A DNA stretch of 64,000 nt from Brachyhypopomus gauderio. Its lineage: Eukaryota > Chordata > Actinopteri > Gymnotiformes > Hypopomidae. A program made the translations under genes and the position numbers. The stretch lies in contig NW_027506913.1 of assembly GCF_052324685.1 (NCBI RefSeq), forward strand, positions 965,645 through 1,029,644. The letters are read 5' to 3'. Below, one piece after another: positions 21,287 to 34,820 of the stretch; the first letter of the stretch is position 1, and every line of letters begins with the position of its first letter. Under the pieces are notes generated by a model. That model was not told the DNA's origin, did no database searches, and worked only from the letters and a program-made list of their open reading frames with translations.

Positions 21287-21638
21287 TCTCATTATACATG
21301 GATACCTGATGTTATTCACAAAACGTGGTACTTTGCCACTCACGTTTATTGATGGCAACCAAAGCTCATGTTTTACAGATTGCTCCTGCTTTTTACCTTC
21401 AGAGATAACTCATGCAATACAGAACGATATAGGAGTCAACACCTTCAAAAACACTGTGCTTTAATATGTTCTGGTTACATTGACACCTTACTCACAGCTG
21501 CACAGATGACCGTGACTCTTACATCGTTTTTAAATGAAGTGATACAAAGCGTTGTTATTTCTCAAAATCAGAACGAGGCCAAAGAGACCTGCATGCTGAA
21601 GCTGCGGCCCCATTTTCATGTTGCTATAAAGAAGCTTT

Positions 21639-21710
21639 TGACCCCGACGTGATTTGAACACGTAACCTTCTGATCTGGAGTCAGACGCGCTACCGTTGCG
21701 CCACGAGGTC
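21639..21710 (-). tRNA. trnW-CCA: tRNA-Trp (CCA), unit 17
   Basis: Standard gene; the spacer beyond it carries AATGATGAGG, shared only with unit 18. Confidence 0.96.
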
Positions 21711-22525
21711 TAATACGTAGAAGTCTAGCTAAAAAAATGGAACAAGGCAGTCAGATGTTTTAGTTCAATAGCTCTTCCAATGTATTTTGATTTTTTTCAT
21801 TCCCTCTCGTCTGCCTTAAAGTTTCACCAATTCAAGAGGAGAGTAATGATGAGGGAAGAACGTACCAAAGGGAGGGAATCTTCAGGCAGAATCCCTGAGC
21901 TCTCTGCTTTCTTCTCAACCTGAGTAGTCTATGCATGATTCTGTGTTAGTATCTGTCGATTCGGCCCTTGAAAGGCAATACAGCTAAAGGTAACTTTTCT
22001 TGTTTATCATGCACCTGAGATGTAACAAAACGGAGGACCTTTCAAGAAAGGCTCTTGAGCAGAGTTACTTCAGAAAGTGAAGTAACGAAAAGAAAAACTT
22101 TCTCATGTTACAATAGATTGGTGAGTGTGAAGAATAGCATCAAGTTAAAGACCTGGCAAGATTGGAACGAAGATGAGAAGAAAGTAAATGTGTTTTAGTT
22201 TAGTTTCTTATTTTTCCATGAGTATTCAAGTCTTAGTGACTACATAAAGTTTTGATTCTTCAGTTTGCGTTGAAGACAACCATTGATTGGACCTTACGGA
22301 CTGTCAGCGGAAGTCCATTCCACCACCTTGTGGACTGACAGAGAAGATTCTTGTTGCATGTCTTGTCGGCATCTTGAAGGGATGGTGGCACGAATAAAGC
22401 AATAATAGAGGCTTAAAGGCAGCCAGGTGCTGTAGTGGCTTGATAAGTGCTTTTATGCATGTGAGAAGCGATCCAGTTATGGGAGACTGCAATGGCCAAG
22501 ATGCAAGGTAAAGAGACATATGTAG

Positions 22526-22597
22526 GTGTTGGTGGTATAGTGGTGAGCATAGCTGCCTTCCAAGCAGTTGACCCGGGTTCGATTCCCGGCCAACGCA
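22526..22597 (+). tRNA. trnG-UCC: tRNA-Gly (UCC), unit 18, U2 variant
   Basis: U2:G71 allele; unit is a near copy of unit 17. Confidence 0.94.
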
Positions 22598-22949
22598 TCT
22601 CATTATACATGGATACCTGATGTTATTCACAAAACGTGGTACTTTGCCACTCACGTTTATTGATGGCAACCAAAGCTCATGTTTTACAGATTGCTCCTGC
22701 TTTTTACCTTCAGAGATAACTCATGCAATACAGAACGATATAGGAGTCAACACCTTCAAAAACACTGTGCTTTAATATGTTCTGGTTACATTGACACCTT
22801 ACTCACAGCTGCACAGATGACCGTGACTCTTACATCGTTTTTAAATGAAGTGATACAAAGCGTTGTTATTTCTCAAAATCAGAACGAGGCCAAAGAGACC
22901 TGCATGCTGAAGCTGCGGCCCCATTTTCATGTTGCTATAAAGAAGCTTT

Positions 22950-23021
22950 TGACCCCGACGTGATTTGAACACGTAACCTTCTGATCTGGAGTCAGACGCG
23001 CTACCGTTGCGCCACGAGGTC
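22950..23021 (-). tRNA. trnW-CCA: tRNA-Trp (CCA), unit 18
   Basis: Standard gene; shares the AATGATGAGG spacer variant with unit 17. Confidence 0.96.
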
Positions 23022-23836
23022 TAATACGTAGAAGTCTAGCTAAAAAAATGGAACAAGGCAGTCAGATGTTTTAGTTCAATAGCTCTTCCAATGTATTTTG
23101 ATTTTTTTCATTCCCTCTCGTCTGCCTTAAAGTTTCACCAATTCAAGAGGAGAGTAATGATGAGGGAAGAACGTACCAAAGGGAGGGAATCTTCAGGCAG
23201 AATCCCTGAGCTCTCTGCTTTCTTCTCAACCTGAGTAGTCTATGCATGATTCTGTGTTAGTATCTGTCGATTCGGCCCTTGAAAGGCAATACAGCTAAAG
23301 GTAACTTTTCTTGTTTATCATGCACCTGAGATGTAACAAAACGGAGGACCTTTCAAGAAAGGCTCTTGAGCAGAGTTACTTCAGAAAGTGAAGTAACGAA
23401 AAGAAAAACTTTCTCATGTTACAATAGATTGGTGAGTGTGAAGAATAGCATCAAGTTAAAGACCTGGCAAGATTGGAACGAAGATGAGAAGAAAGTAAAT
23501 GTGTTTTAGTTTAGTTTCTTATTTTTCCATGAGTATTCAAGTCTTAGTGACTACATAAAGTTTTGATTCTTCAGTTTGCGTTGAAGACAACCATTGATTG
23601 GACCTTACGGACTGTCAGCGGAAGTCCATTCCACCACCTTGTGGACTGACAGAGAAGATTCTTGTTGCATGTCTTGTCGGCATCTTGAAGGGATGGTGGC
23701 ACGAATAAAGCAATAATAGAGGCTTAAAGGCAGCCAGGTGCTGTAGTGGCTTGATAAGTGCTTTTATGCATGTGAGAAGCGATCCAGTTATGGGAGACTG
23801 CAATGGCCAAGATGCAAGGTAAAGAGACATATGTAG

Positions 23837-23908
23837 GTGTTGGTGGTATAGTGGTGAGCATAGCTGCCTTCCAAGCAGTTGACCCGGGTTCGATTCCCGG
23901 CCAACGCA
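23837..23908 (+). tRNA. trnG-UCC: tRNA-Gly (UCC), unit 19, U2 variant
   Basis: U2:G71 allele; first unit whose offset 650 is T. Confidence 0.94.
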
Positions 23909-24260
23909 TCTCATTATACATGGATACCTGATGTTATTCACAAAACGTGGTACTTTGCCACTCACGTTTATTGATGGCAACCAAAGCTCATGTTTTACAG
24001 ATTGCTCCTGCTTTTTACCTTCAGAGATAACTCATGCAATACAGAACGATATAGGAGTCAACACCTTCAAAAACACTGTGCTTTAATATGTTCTGGTTAC
24101 ATTGACACCTTACTCACAGCTGCACAGATGACCGTGACTCTTACATCGTTTTTAAATGAAGTGATACAAAGCGTTGTTATTTCTCAAAATCAGAACGAGG
24201 CCAAAGAGACCTGCATGCTGAAGCTGCGGCCCCATTTTCATGTTGCTTTAAAGAAGCTTT

Positions 24261-24332
24261 TGACCCCGACGTGATTTGAACACGTAACCTTCTGATCTGG
24301 AGTCAGACGCGCTACCGTTGCGCCACGAGGTC
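24261..24332 (-). tRNA. trnW-CCA: tRNA-Trp (CCA), unit 19
   Basis: Standard gene; trailer variant TTTAAAGC in place of TTTATAGC 10 nt downstream of the gene on the - strand. Confidence 0.96.
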
Positions 24333-25147
24333 TAATACGTAGAAGTCTAGCTAAAAAAATGGAACAAGGCAGTCAGATGTTTTAGTTCAATAGCTCTTCC
24401 AATGTATTTTGATTTTTTTCATTCCCTCTCGTCTGCCTTAAAGTTTCACCAATTCAAGAGGAGAGTAATGGTGAGGGAAGAACGTACCAAAGGGAGGGAA
24501 TCTTCAGGCAGAATCCCTGAGCTCTCTGCTTTCTTCTCAACCTGAGTAGTCTATGCATGATTCTGTGTTAGTATCTGTCGATTCGGCCCTTGAAAGGCAA
24601 TACAGCTAAAGGTAACTTTTCTTGTTTATCATGCACCTGAGATGTAACAAAACGGAGGACCTTTCAAGAAAGGCTCTTGAGCAGAGTTACTTCAGAAAGT
24701 GAAGTAACGAAAAGAAAAACTTTCTCATGTTACAATAGATTGGTGAGTGTGAAGAATAGCATCAAGTTAAAGACCTGGCAAGATTGGAACGAAGATGAGA
24801 AGAAAGTAAATGTGTTTTAGTTTAGTTTCTTATTTTTCCATGAGTATTCAAGTCTTAGTGACTACATAAAGTTTTGATTCTTCAGTTTGCGTTGAAGACA
24901 ACCATTGATTGGACCTTACGGACTGTCAGCGGAAGTCCATTCCACCACCTTGTGGACTGACAGAGAAGATTCTTGTTGCATGTCTTGTCGGCATCTTGAA
25001 GGGATGGTGGCACGAATAAAGCAATAATAGAGGCTTAAAGGCAGCCAGGTGCTGTAGTGGCTTGATAAGTGCTTTTATGCATGTGAGAAGCGATCCAGTT
25101 ATGGGAGACTGCAATGGCCAAGATGCAAGGTAAAGAGACATATGTAG

Positions 25148-25219
25148 GTGTTGGTGGTATAGTGGTGAGCATAGCTGCCTTCCAAGCAGTTGACCCGGGT
25201 TCGATTCCCGGCCAACGCA
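25148..25219 (+). tRNA. trnG-UCC: tRNA-Gly (UCC), unit 20, U2 variant
   Basis: U2:G71 allele. Confidence 0.94.
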
Positions 25220-25571
25220 TCTCATTATACATGGATACCTGATGTTATTCACAAAACGTGGTACTTTGCCACTCACGTTTATTGATGGCAACCAAAGCTC
25301 ATGTTTTACAGATTGCTCCTGCTTTTTACCTTCAGAGATAACTCATGCAATACAGAACGATATAGGAGTCAACACCTTCAAAAACACTGTGCTTTAATAT
25401 GTTCTGGTTACATTGACACCTTACTCACAGCTGCACAGATGACCGTGACTCTTACATCGTTTTTAAATGAAGTGATACAAAGCGTTGTTATTTCTCAAAA
25501 TCAGAACGAGGCCAAAGAGACCTGCATGCTGAAGCTGCGGCCCCATTTTCATGTTGCTTTAAAGAAGCTTT

Positions 25572-25643
25572 TGACCCCGACGTGATTTGAACACGTAACC
25601 TTCTGATCTGGAGTCAGACGCGCTACCGTTGCGCCACGAGGTC
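25572..25643 (-). tRNA. trnW-CCA: tRNA-Trp (CCA), unit 20
   Basis: Standard gene, T650 trailer. Confidence 0.96.
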
Positions 25644-26458
25644 TAATACGTAGAAGTCTAGCTAAAAAAATGGAACAAGGCAGTCAGATGTTTTAGTTCA
25701 ATAGCTCTTCCAATGTATTTTGATTTTTTTCATTCCCTCTCGTCTGCCTTAAAGTTTCACCAATTCAAGAGGAGAGTAATGGTGAGGGAAGAACGTACCA
25801 AAGGGAGGGAATCTTCAGGCAGAATCCCTGAGCTCTCTGCTTTCTTCTCAACCTGAGTAGTCTATGCATGATTCTGTGTTAGTATCTGTCGATTCGGCCC
25901 TTGAAAGGCAATACAGCTAAAGGTAACTTTTCTTGTTTATCATGCACCTGAGATGTAACAAAACGGAGGACCTTTCAAGAAAGGCTCTTGAGCAGAGTTA
26001 CTTCAGAAAGTGAAGTAACGAAAAGAAAAACTTTCTCATGTTACAATAGATTGGTGAGTGTGAAGAATAGCATCAAGTTAAAGACCTGGCAAGATTGGAA
26101 CGAAGATGAGAAGAAAGTAAATGTGTTTTAGTTTAGTTTCTTATTTTTCCATGAGTATTCAAGTCTTAGTGACTACATAAAGTTTTGATTCTTCAGTTTG
26201 CGTTGAAGACAACCATTGATTGGACCTTACGGACTGTCAGCGGAAGTCCATTCCACCACCTTGTGGACTGACAGAGAAGATTCTTGTTGCATGTCTTGTC
26301 GGCATCTTGAAGGGATGGTGGCACGAATAAAGCAATAATAGAGGCTTAAAGGCAGCCAGGTGCTGTAGTGGCTTGATAAGTGCTTTTATGCATGTGAGAA
26401 GCGATCCAGTTATGGGAGACTGCAATGGCCAAGATGCAAGGTAAAGAGACATATGTAG

Positions 26459-26530
26459 GTGTTGGTGGTATAGTGGTGAGCATAGCTGCCTTCCAAGCAG
26501 TTGACCCGGGTTCGATTCCCGGCCAACGCA
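26459..26530 (+). tRNA. trnG-UCC: tRNA-Gly (UCC), unit 21, U2 variant
   Basis: U2:G71 allele. Confidence 0.94.
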
Positions 26531-26882
26531 TCTCATTATACATGGATACCTGATGTTATTCACAAAACGTGGTACTTTGCCACTCACGTTTATTGATGGC
26601 AACCAAAGCTCATGTTTTACAGATTGCTCCTGCTTTTTACCTTCAGAGATAACTCATGCAATACAGAACGATATAGGAGTCAACACCTTCAAAAACACTG
26701 TGCTTTAATATGTTCTGGTTACATTGACACCTTACTCACAGCTGCACAGATGACCGTGACTCTTACATCGTTTTTAAATGAAGTGATACAAAGCGTTGTT
26801 ATTTCTCAAAATCAGAACGAGGCCAAAGAGACCTGCATGCTGAAGCTGCGGCCCCATTTTCATGTTGCTTTAAAGAAGCTTT

Positions 26883-26954
26883 TGACCCCGACGTGATTTG
26901 AACACGTAACCTTCTGATCTGGAGTCAGACGCGCTACCGTTGCGCCACGAGGTC
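26883..26954 (-). tRNA. trnW-CCA: tRNA-Trp (CCA), unit 21
   Basis: Standard gene, T650 trailer. Confidence 0.96.
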
Positions 26955-27769
26955 TAATACGTAGAAGTCTAGCTAAAAAAATGGAACAAGGCAGTCAGAT
27001 GTTTTAGTTCAATAGCTCTTCCAATGTATTTTGATTTTTTTCATTCCCTCTCGTCTGCCTTAAAGTTTCACCAATTCAAGAGGAGAGTAATGGTGAGGGA
27101 AGAACGTACCAAAGGGAGGGAATCTTCAGGCAGAATCCCTGAGCTCTCTGCTTTCTTCTCAACCTGAGTAGTCTATGCATGATTCTGTGTTAGTATCTGT
27201 CGATTCGGCCCTTGAAAGGCAATACAGCTAAAGGTAACTTTTCTTGTTTATCATGCACCTGAGATGTAACAAAACGGAGGACCTTTCAAGAAAGGCTCTT
27301 GAGCAGAGTTACTTCAGAAAGTGAAGTAACGAAAAGAAAAACTTTCTCATGTTACAATAGATTGGTGAGTGTGAAGAATAGCATCAAGTTAAAGACCTGG
27401 CAAGATTGGAACGAAGATGAGAAGAAAGTAAATGTGTTTTAGTTTAGTTTCTTATTTTTCCATGAGTATTCAAGTCTTAGTGACTACATAAAGTTTTGAT
27501 TCTTCAGTTTGCGTTGAAGACAACCATTGATTGGACCTTACGGACTGTCAGCGGAAGTCCATTCCACCACCTTGTGGACTGACAGAGAAGATTCTTGTTG
27601 CATGTCTTGTCGGCATCTTGAAGGGATGGTGGCACGAATAAAGCAATAATAGAGGCTTAAAGGCAGCCAGGTGCTGTAGTGGCTTGATAAGTGCTTTTAT
27701 GCATGTGAGAAGCGATCCAGTTATGGGAGACTGCAATGGCCAAGATGCAAGGTAAAGAGACATATGTAG

Positions 27770-27841
27770 GTGTTGGTGGTATAGTGGTGAGCATAGCTGC
27801 CTTCCAAGCAGTTGACCCGGGTTCGATTCCCGGCCAACGCA
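27770..27841 (+). tRNA. trnG-UCC: tRNA-Gly (UCC), unit 22, U2 variant
   Basis: U2:G71 allele. Confidence 0.94.
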
Positions 27842-28193
27842 TCTCATTATACATGGATACCTGATGTTATTCACAAAACGTGGTACTTTGCCACTCACGT
27901 TTATTGATGGCAACCAAAGCTCATGTTTTACAGATTGCTCCTGCTTTTTACCTTCAGAGATAACTCATGCAATACAGAACGATATAGGAGTCAACACCTT
28001 CAAAAACACTGTGCTTTAATATGTTCTGGTTACATTGACACCTTACTCACAGCTGCACAGATGACCGTGACTCTTACATCGTTTTTAAATGAAGTGATAC
28101 AAAGCGTTGTTATTTCTCAAAATCAGAACGAGGCCAAAGAGACCTGCATGCTGAAGCTGCGGCCCCATTTTCATGTTGCTATAAAGAAGCTTT

Positions 28194-28265
28194 TGACCCC
28201 GACGTGATTTGAACACGTAACCTTCTGATCTGGAGTCAGACGCGCTACCGTTGCGCCACGAGGTC
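28194..28265 (-). tRNA. trnW-CCA: tRNA-Trp (CCA), unit 22
   Basis: Standard gene; trailer is back to A650. Confidence 0.96.
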
Positions 28266-29080
28266 TAATACGTAGAAGTCTAGCTAAAAAAATGGAACAA
28301 GGCAGTCAGATGTTTTAGTTCAATAGCTCTTCCAATGTATTTTGATTTTTTTCATTCCCTCTCGTCTGCCTTAAAGTTTCACCAATTCAAGAGGAGAGTA
28401 ATGGTGAGGGAAGAACGTACCAAAGGGAGGGAATCTTCAGGCAGAATCCCTGAGCTCTCTGCTTTCTTCTCAACCTGAGTAGTCTATGCATGATTCTGTG
28501 TTAGTATCTGTCGATTCGGCCCTTGAAAGGCAATACAGCTAAAGGTAACTTTTCTTGTTTATCATGCACCTGAGATGTAACAAAACGGAGGACCTTTCAA
28601 GAAAGGCTCTTGAGCAGAGTTACTTCAGAAAGTGAAGTAACGAAAAGAAAAACTTTCTCATGTTACAATAGATTGGTGAGTGTGAAGAATAGCATCAAGT
28701 TAAAGACCTGGCAAGATTGGAACGAAGATGAGAAGAAAGTAAATGTGTTTTAGTTTAGTTTCTTATTTTTCCATGAGTATTCAAGTCTTAGTGACTACAT
28801 AAAGTTTTGATTCTTCAGTTTGCGTTGAAGACAACCATTGATTGGACCTTACGGACTGTCAGCGGAAGTCCATTCCACCACCTTGTGGACTGACAGAGAA
28901 GATTCTTGTTGCATGTCTTGTCGGCATCTTGAAGGGATGGTGGCACGAATAAAGCAATAATAGAGGCTTAAAGGCAGCCAGGTGCTGTAGTGGCTTGATA
29001 AGTGCTTTTATGCATGTGAGAAGCGATCCAGTTATGGGAGACTGCAATGGCCAAGATGCAAGGTAAAGAGACATATGTAG

Positions 29081-29152
29081 GTGTTGGTGGTATAGTGGTG
29101 AGCATAGCTGCCTTCCAAGCAGTTGACCCGGGTTCGATTCCCGGCCAACGCA
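29081..29152 (+). tRNA. trnG-UCC: tRNA-Gly (UCC), unit 23, U2 variant
   Basis: U2:G71 allele. Confidence 0.94.
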
Positions 29153-29504
29153 TCTCATTATACATGGATACCTGATGTTATTCACAAAACGTGGTACTTT
29201 GCCACTCACGTTTATTGATGGCAACCAAAGCTCATGTTTTACAGATTGCTCCTGCTTTTTACCTTCAGAGATAACTCATGCAATACAGAACGATATAGGA
29301 GTCAACACCTTCAAAAACACTGTGCTTTAATATGTTCTGGTTACATTGACACCTTACTCACAGCTGCACAGATGACCGTGACTCTTACATCGTTTTTAAA
29401 TGAAGTGATACAAAGCGTTGTTATTTCTCAAAATCAGAACGAGGCCAAAGAGACCTGCATGCTGAAGCTGCGGCCCCATTTTCATGTTGCTATAAAGAAG
29501 CTTT

Positions 29505-29576
29505 TGACCCCGACGTGATTTGAACACGTAACCTTCTGATCTGGAGTCAGACGCGCTACCGTTGCGCCACGAGGTC
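29505..29576 (-). tRNA. trnW-CCA: tRNA-Trp (CCA), unit 23
   Basis: Standard gene, A650 trailer. Confidence 0.96.
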
Positions 29577-30391
29577 TAATACGTAGAAGTCTAGCTAAAA
29601 AAATGGAACAAGGCAGTCAGATGTTTTAGTTCAATAGCTCTTCCAATGTATTTTGATTTTTTTCATTCCCTCTCGTCTGCCTTAAAGTTTCACCAATTCA
29701 AGAGGAGAGTAATGGTGAGGGAAGAACGTACCAAAGGGAGGGAATCTTCAGGCAGAATCCCTGAGCTCTCTGCTTTCTTCTCAACCTGAGTAGTCTATGC
29801 ATGATTCTGTGTTAGTATCTGTCGATTCGGCCCTTGAAAGGCAATACAGCTAAAGGTAACTTTTCTTGTTTATCATGCACCTGAGATGTAACAAAACGGA
29901 GGACCTTTCAAGAAAGGCTCTTGAGCAGAGTTACTTCAGAAAGTGAAGTAACGAAAAGAAAAACTTTCTCATGTTACAATAGATTGGTGAGTGTGAAGAA
30001 TAGCATCAAGTTAAAGACCTGGCAAGATTGGAACGAAGATGAGAAGAAAGTAAATGTGTTTTAGTTTAGTTTCTTATTTTTCCATGAGTATTCAAGTCTT
30101 AGTGACTACATAAAGTTTTGATTCTTCAGTTTGCGTTGAAGACAACCATTGATTGGACCTTACGGACTGTCAGCGGAAGTCCATTCCACCACCTTGTGGA
30201 CTGACAGAGAAGATTCTTGTTGCATGTCTTGTCGGCATCTTGAAGGGATGGTGGCACGAATAAAGCAATAATAGAGGCTTAAAGGCAGCCAGGTGCTGTA
30301 GTGGCTTGATAAGTGCTTTTATGCATGTGAGAAGCGATCCAGTTATGGGAGACTGCAATGGCCAAGATGCAAGGTAAAGAGACATATGTAG

Positions 30392-30463
30392 GTGTTGGTG
30401 GTATAGTGGTGAGCATAGCTGCCTTCCAAGCAGTTGACCCGGGTTCGATTCCCGGCCAACGCA
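30392..30463 (+). tRNA. trnG-UCC: tRNA-Gly (UCC), unit 24, U2 variant
   Basis: U2:G71 allele. Confidence 0.94.
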
Positions 30464-30815
30464 TCTCATTATACATGGATACCTGATGTTATTCACAAAA
30501 CGTGGTACTTTGCCACTCACGTTTATTGATGGCAACCAAAGCTCATGTTTTACAGATTGCTCCTGCTTTTTACCTTCAGAGATAACTCATGCAATACAGA
30601 ACGATATAGGAGTCAACACCTTCAAAAACACTGTGCTTTAATATGTTCTGGTTACATTGACACCTTACTCACAGCTGCACAGATGACCGTGACTCTTACA
30701 TCGTTTTTAAATGAAGTGATACAAAGCGTTGTTATTTCTCAAAATCAGAACGAGGCCAAAGAGACCTGCATGCTGAAGCTGCGGCCCCATTTTCATGTTG
30801 CTTTAAAGAAGCTTT

Positions 30816-30887
30816 TGACCCCGACGTGATTTGAACACGTAACCTTCTGATCTGGAGTCAGACGCGCTACCGTTGCGCCACGAGGTC
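30816..30887 (-). tRNA. trnW-CCA: tRNA-Trp (CCA), unit 24
   Basis: Standard gene, T650 trailer. Confidence 0.96.
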
Positions 30888-31702
30888 TAATACGTAGAAG
30901 TCTAGCTAAAAAAATGGAACAAGGCAGTCAGATGTTTTAGTTCAATAGCTCTTCCAATGTATTTTGATTTTTTTCATTCCCTCTCGTCTGCCTTAAAGTT
31001 TCACCAATTCAAGAGGAGAGTAATGGTGAGGGAAGAACGTACCAAAGGGAGGGAATCTTCAGGCAGAATCCCTGAGCTCTCTGCTTTCTTCTCAACCTGA
31101 GTAGTCTATGCATGATTCTGTGTTAGTATCTGTCGATTCGGCCCTTGAAAGGCAATACAGCTAAAGGTAACTTTTCTTGTTTATCATGCACCTGAGATGT
31201 AACAAAACGGAGGACCTTTCAAGAAAGGCTCTTGAGCAGAGTTACTTCAGAAAGTGAAGTAACGAAAAGAAAAACTTTCTCATGTTACAATAGATTGGTG
31301 AGTGTGAAGAATAGCATCAAGTTAAAGACCTGGCAAGATTGGAACGAAGATGAGAAGAAAGTAAATGTGTTTTAGTTTAGTTTCTTATTTTTCCATGAGT
31401 ATTCAAGTCTTAGTGACTACATAAAGTTTTGATTCTTCAGTTTGCGTTGAAGACAACCATTGATTGGACCTTACGGACTGTCAGCGGAAGTCCATTCCAC
31501 CACCTTGTGGACTGACAGAGAAGATTCTTGTTGCATGTCTTGTCGGCATCTTGAAGGGATGGTGGCACGAATAAAGCAATAATAGAGGCTTAAAGGCAGC
31601 CAGGTGCTGTAGTGGCTTGATAAGTGCTTTTATGCATGTGAGAAGCGATCCAGTTATGGGAGACTGCAATGGCCAAGATGCAAGGTAAAGAGACATATGT
31701 AG

Positions 31703-31774
31703 GTGTTGGTGGTATAGTGGTGAGCATAGCTGCCTTCCAAGCAGTTGACCCGGGTTCGATTCCCGGCCAACGCA
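31703..31774 (+). tRNA. trnG-UCC: tRNA-Gly (UCC), unit 25, U2 variant
   Basis: U2:G71 allele. Confidence 0.94.
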
Positions 31775-32126
31775 TCTCATTATACATGGATACCTGATGT
31801 TATTCACAAAACGTGGTACTTTGCCACTCACGTTTATTGATGGCAACCAAAGCTCATGTTTTACAGATTGCTCCTGCTTTTTACCTTCAGAGATAACTCA
31901 TGCAATACAGAACGATATAGGAGTCAACACCTTCAAAAACACTGTGCTTTAATATGTTCTGGTTACATTGACACCTTACTCACAGCTGCACAGATGACCG
32001 TGACTCTTACATCGTTTTTAAATGAAGTGATACAAAGCGTTGTTATTTCTCAAAATCAGAACGAGGCCAAAGAGACCTGCATGCTGAAGCTGCGGCCCCA
32101 TTTTCATGTTGCTATAAAGAAGCTTT

Positions 32127-32198
32127 TGACCCCGACGTGATTTGAACACGTAACCTTCTGATCTGGAGTCAGACGCGCTACCGTTGCGCCACGAGGTC
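32127..32198 (-). tRNA. trnW-CCA: tRNA-Trp (CCA), unit 25
   Basis: Standard gene, A650 trailer. Confidence 0.96.
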
Positions 32199-33013
32199 TA
32201 ATACGTAGAAGTCTAGCTAAAAAAATGGAACAAGGCAGTCAGATGTTTTAGTTCAATAGCTCTTCCAATGTATTTTGATTTTTTTCATTCCCTCTCGTCT
32301 GCCTTAAAGTTTCACCAATTCAAGAGGAGAGTAATGGTGAGGGAAGAACGTACCAAAGGGAGGGAATCTTCAGGCAGAATCCCTGAGCTCTCTGCTTTCT
32401 TCTCAACCTGAGTAGTCTATGCATGATTCTGTGTTAGTATCTGTCGATTCGGCCCTTGAAAGGCAATACAGCTAAAGGTAACTTTTCTTGTTTATCATGC
32501 ACCTGAGATGTAACAAAACGGAGGACCTTTCAAGAAAGGCTCTTGAGCAGAGTTACTTCAGAAAGTGAAGTAACGAAAAGAAAAACTTTCTCATGTTACA
32601 ATAGATTGGTGAGTGTGAAGAATAGCATCAAGTTAAAGACCTGGCAAGATTGGAACGAAGATGAGAAGAAAGTAAATGTGTTTTAGTTTAGTTTCTTATT
32701 TTTCCATGAGTATTCAAGTCTTAGTGACTACATAAAGTTTTGATTCTTCAGTTTGCGTTGAAGACAACCATTGATTGGACCTTACGGACTGTCAGCGGAA
32801 GTCCATTCCACCACCTTGTGGACTGACAGAGAAGATTCTTGTTGCATGTCTTGTCGGCATCTTGAAGGGATGGTGGCACGAATAAAGCAATAATAGAGGC
32901 TTAAAGGCAGCCAGGTGCTGTAGTGGCTTGATAAGTGCTTTTATGCATGTGAGAAGCGATCCAGTTATGGGAGACTGCAATGGCCAAGATGCAAGGTAAA
33001 GAGACATATGTAG

Positions 33014-33085
33014 GTGTTGGTGGTATAGTGGTGAGCATAGCTGCCTTCCAAGCAGTTGACCCGGGTTCGATTCCCGGCCAACGCA
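33014..33085 (+). tRNA. trnG-UCC: tRNA-Gly (UCC), unit 26, U2 variant
   Basis: U2:G71 allele. Confidence 0.94.
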
Positions 33086-33437
33086 TCTCATTATACATGG
33101 ATACCTGATGTTATTCACAAAACGTGGTACTTTGCCACTCACGTTTATTGATGGCAACCAAAGCTCATGTTTTACAGATTGCTCCTGCTTTTTACCTTCA
33201 GAGATAACTCATGCAATACAGAACGATATAGGAGTCAACACCTTCAAAAACACTGTGCTTTAATATGTTCTGGTTACATTGACACCTTACTCACAGCTGC
33301 ACAGATGACCGTGACTCTTACATCGTTTTTAAATGAAGTGATACAAAGCGTTGTTATTTCTCAAAATCAGAACGAGGCCAAAGAGACCTGCATGCTGAAG
33401 CTGCGGCCCCATTTTCATGTTGCTTTAAAGAAGCTTT

Positions 33438-33509
33438 TGACCCCGACGTGATTTGAACACGTAACCTTCTGATCTGGAGTCAGACGCGCTACCGTTGCGC
33501 CACGAGGTC
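33438..33509 (-). tRNA. trnW-CCA: tRNA-Trp (CCA), unit 26
   Basis: Standard gene, T650 trailer. Confidence 0.96.
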
Positions 33510-34324
33510 TAATACGTAGAAGTCTAGCTAAAAAAATGGAACAAGGCAGTCAGATGTTTTAGTTCAATAGCTCTTCCAATGTATTTTGATTTTTTTCATT
33601 CCCTCTCGTCTGCCTTAAAGTTTCACCAATTCAAGAGGAGAGTAATGGTGAGGGAAGAACGTACCAAAGGGAGGGAATCTTCAGGCAGAATCCCTGAGCT
33701 CTCTGCTTTCTTCTCAACCTGAGTAGTCTATGCATGATTCTGTGTTAGTATCTGTCGATTCGGCCCTTGAAAGGCAATACAGCTAAAGGTAACTTTTCTT
33801 GTTTATCATGCACCTGAGATGTAACAAAACGGAGGACCTTTCAAGAAAGGCTCTTGAGCAGAGTTACTTCAGAAAGTGAAGTAACGAAAAGAAAAACTTT
33901 CTCATGTTACAATAGATTGGTGAGTGTGAAGAATAGCATCAAGTTAAAGACCTGGCAAGATTGGAACGAAGATGAGAAGAAAGTAAATGTGTTTTAGTTT
34001 AGTTTCTTATTTTTCCATGAGTATTCAAGTCTTAGTGACTACATAAAGTTTTGATTCTTCAGTTTGCGTTGAAGACAACCATTGATTGGACCTTACGGAC
34101 TGTCAGCGGAAGTCCATTCCACCACCTTGTGGACTGACAGAGAAGATTCTTGTTGCATGTCTTGTCGGCATCTTGAAGGGATGGTGGCACGAATAAAGCA
34201 ATAATAGAGGCTTAAAGGCAGCCAGGTGCTGTAGTGGCTTGATAAGTGCTTTTATGCATGTGAGAAGCGATCCAGTTATGGGAGACTGCAATGGCCAAGA
34301 TGCAAGGTAAAGAGACATATGTAG

Positions 34325-34396
34325 GTGTTGGTGGTATAGTGGTGAGCATAGCTGCCTTCCAAGCAGTTGACCCGGGTTCGATTCCCGGCCAACGCA
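34325..34396 (+). tRNA. trnG-UCC: tRNA-Gly (UCC), unit 27, U2 variant
   Basis: U2:G71 allele. Confidence 0.94.
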
Positions 34397-34748
34397 TCTC
34401 ATTATACATGGATACCTGATGTTATTCACAAAACGTGGTACTTTGCCACTCACGTTTATTGATGGCAACCAAAGCTCATGTTTTACAGATTGCTCCTGCT
34501 TTTTACCTTCAGAGATAACTCATGCAATACAGAACGATATAGGAGTCAACACCTTCAAAAACACTGTGCTTTAATATGTTCTGGTTACATTGACACCTTA
34601 CTCACAGCTGCACAGATGACCGTGACTCTTACATCGTTTTTAAATGAAGTGATACAAAGCGTTGTTATTTCTCAAAATCAGAACGAGGCCAAAGAGACCT
34701 GCATGCTGAAGCTGCGGCCCCATTTTCATGTTGCTTTAAAGAAGCTTT

Positions 34749-34820
34749 TGACCCCGACGTGATTTGAACACGTAACCTTCTGATCTGGAGTCAGAAGCGC
34801 TACCGTTGCGCCACGAGGTC
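34749..34820 (-). tRNA. trnW-CCA: tRNA-Trp (CCA), unit 27, G26 to U
   Basis: A at 34796 on the + strand gives U26, the same change as in unit 3, but here in the central-block background (T650 trailer). Remaining structure intact. Confidence 0.92.
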
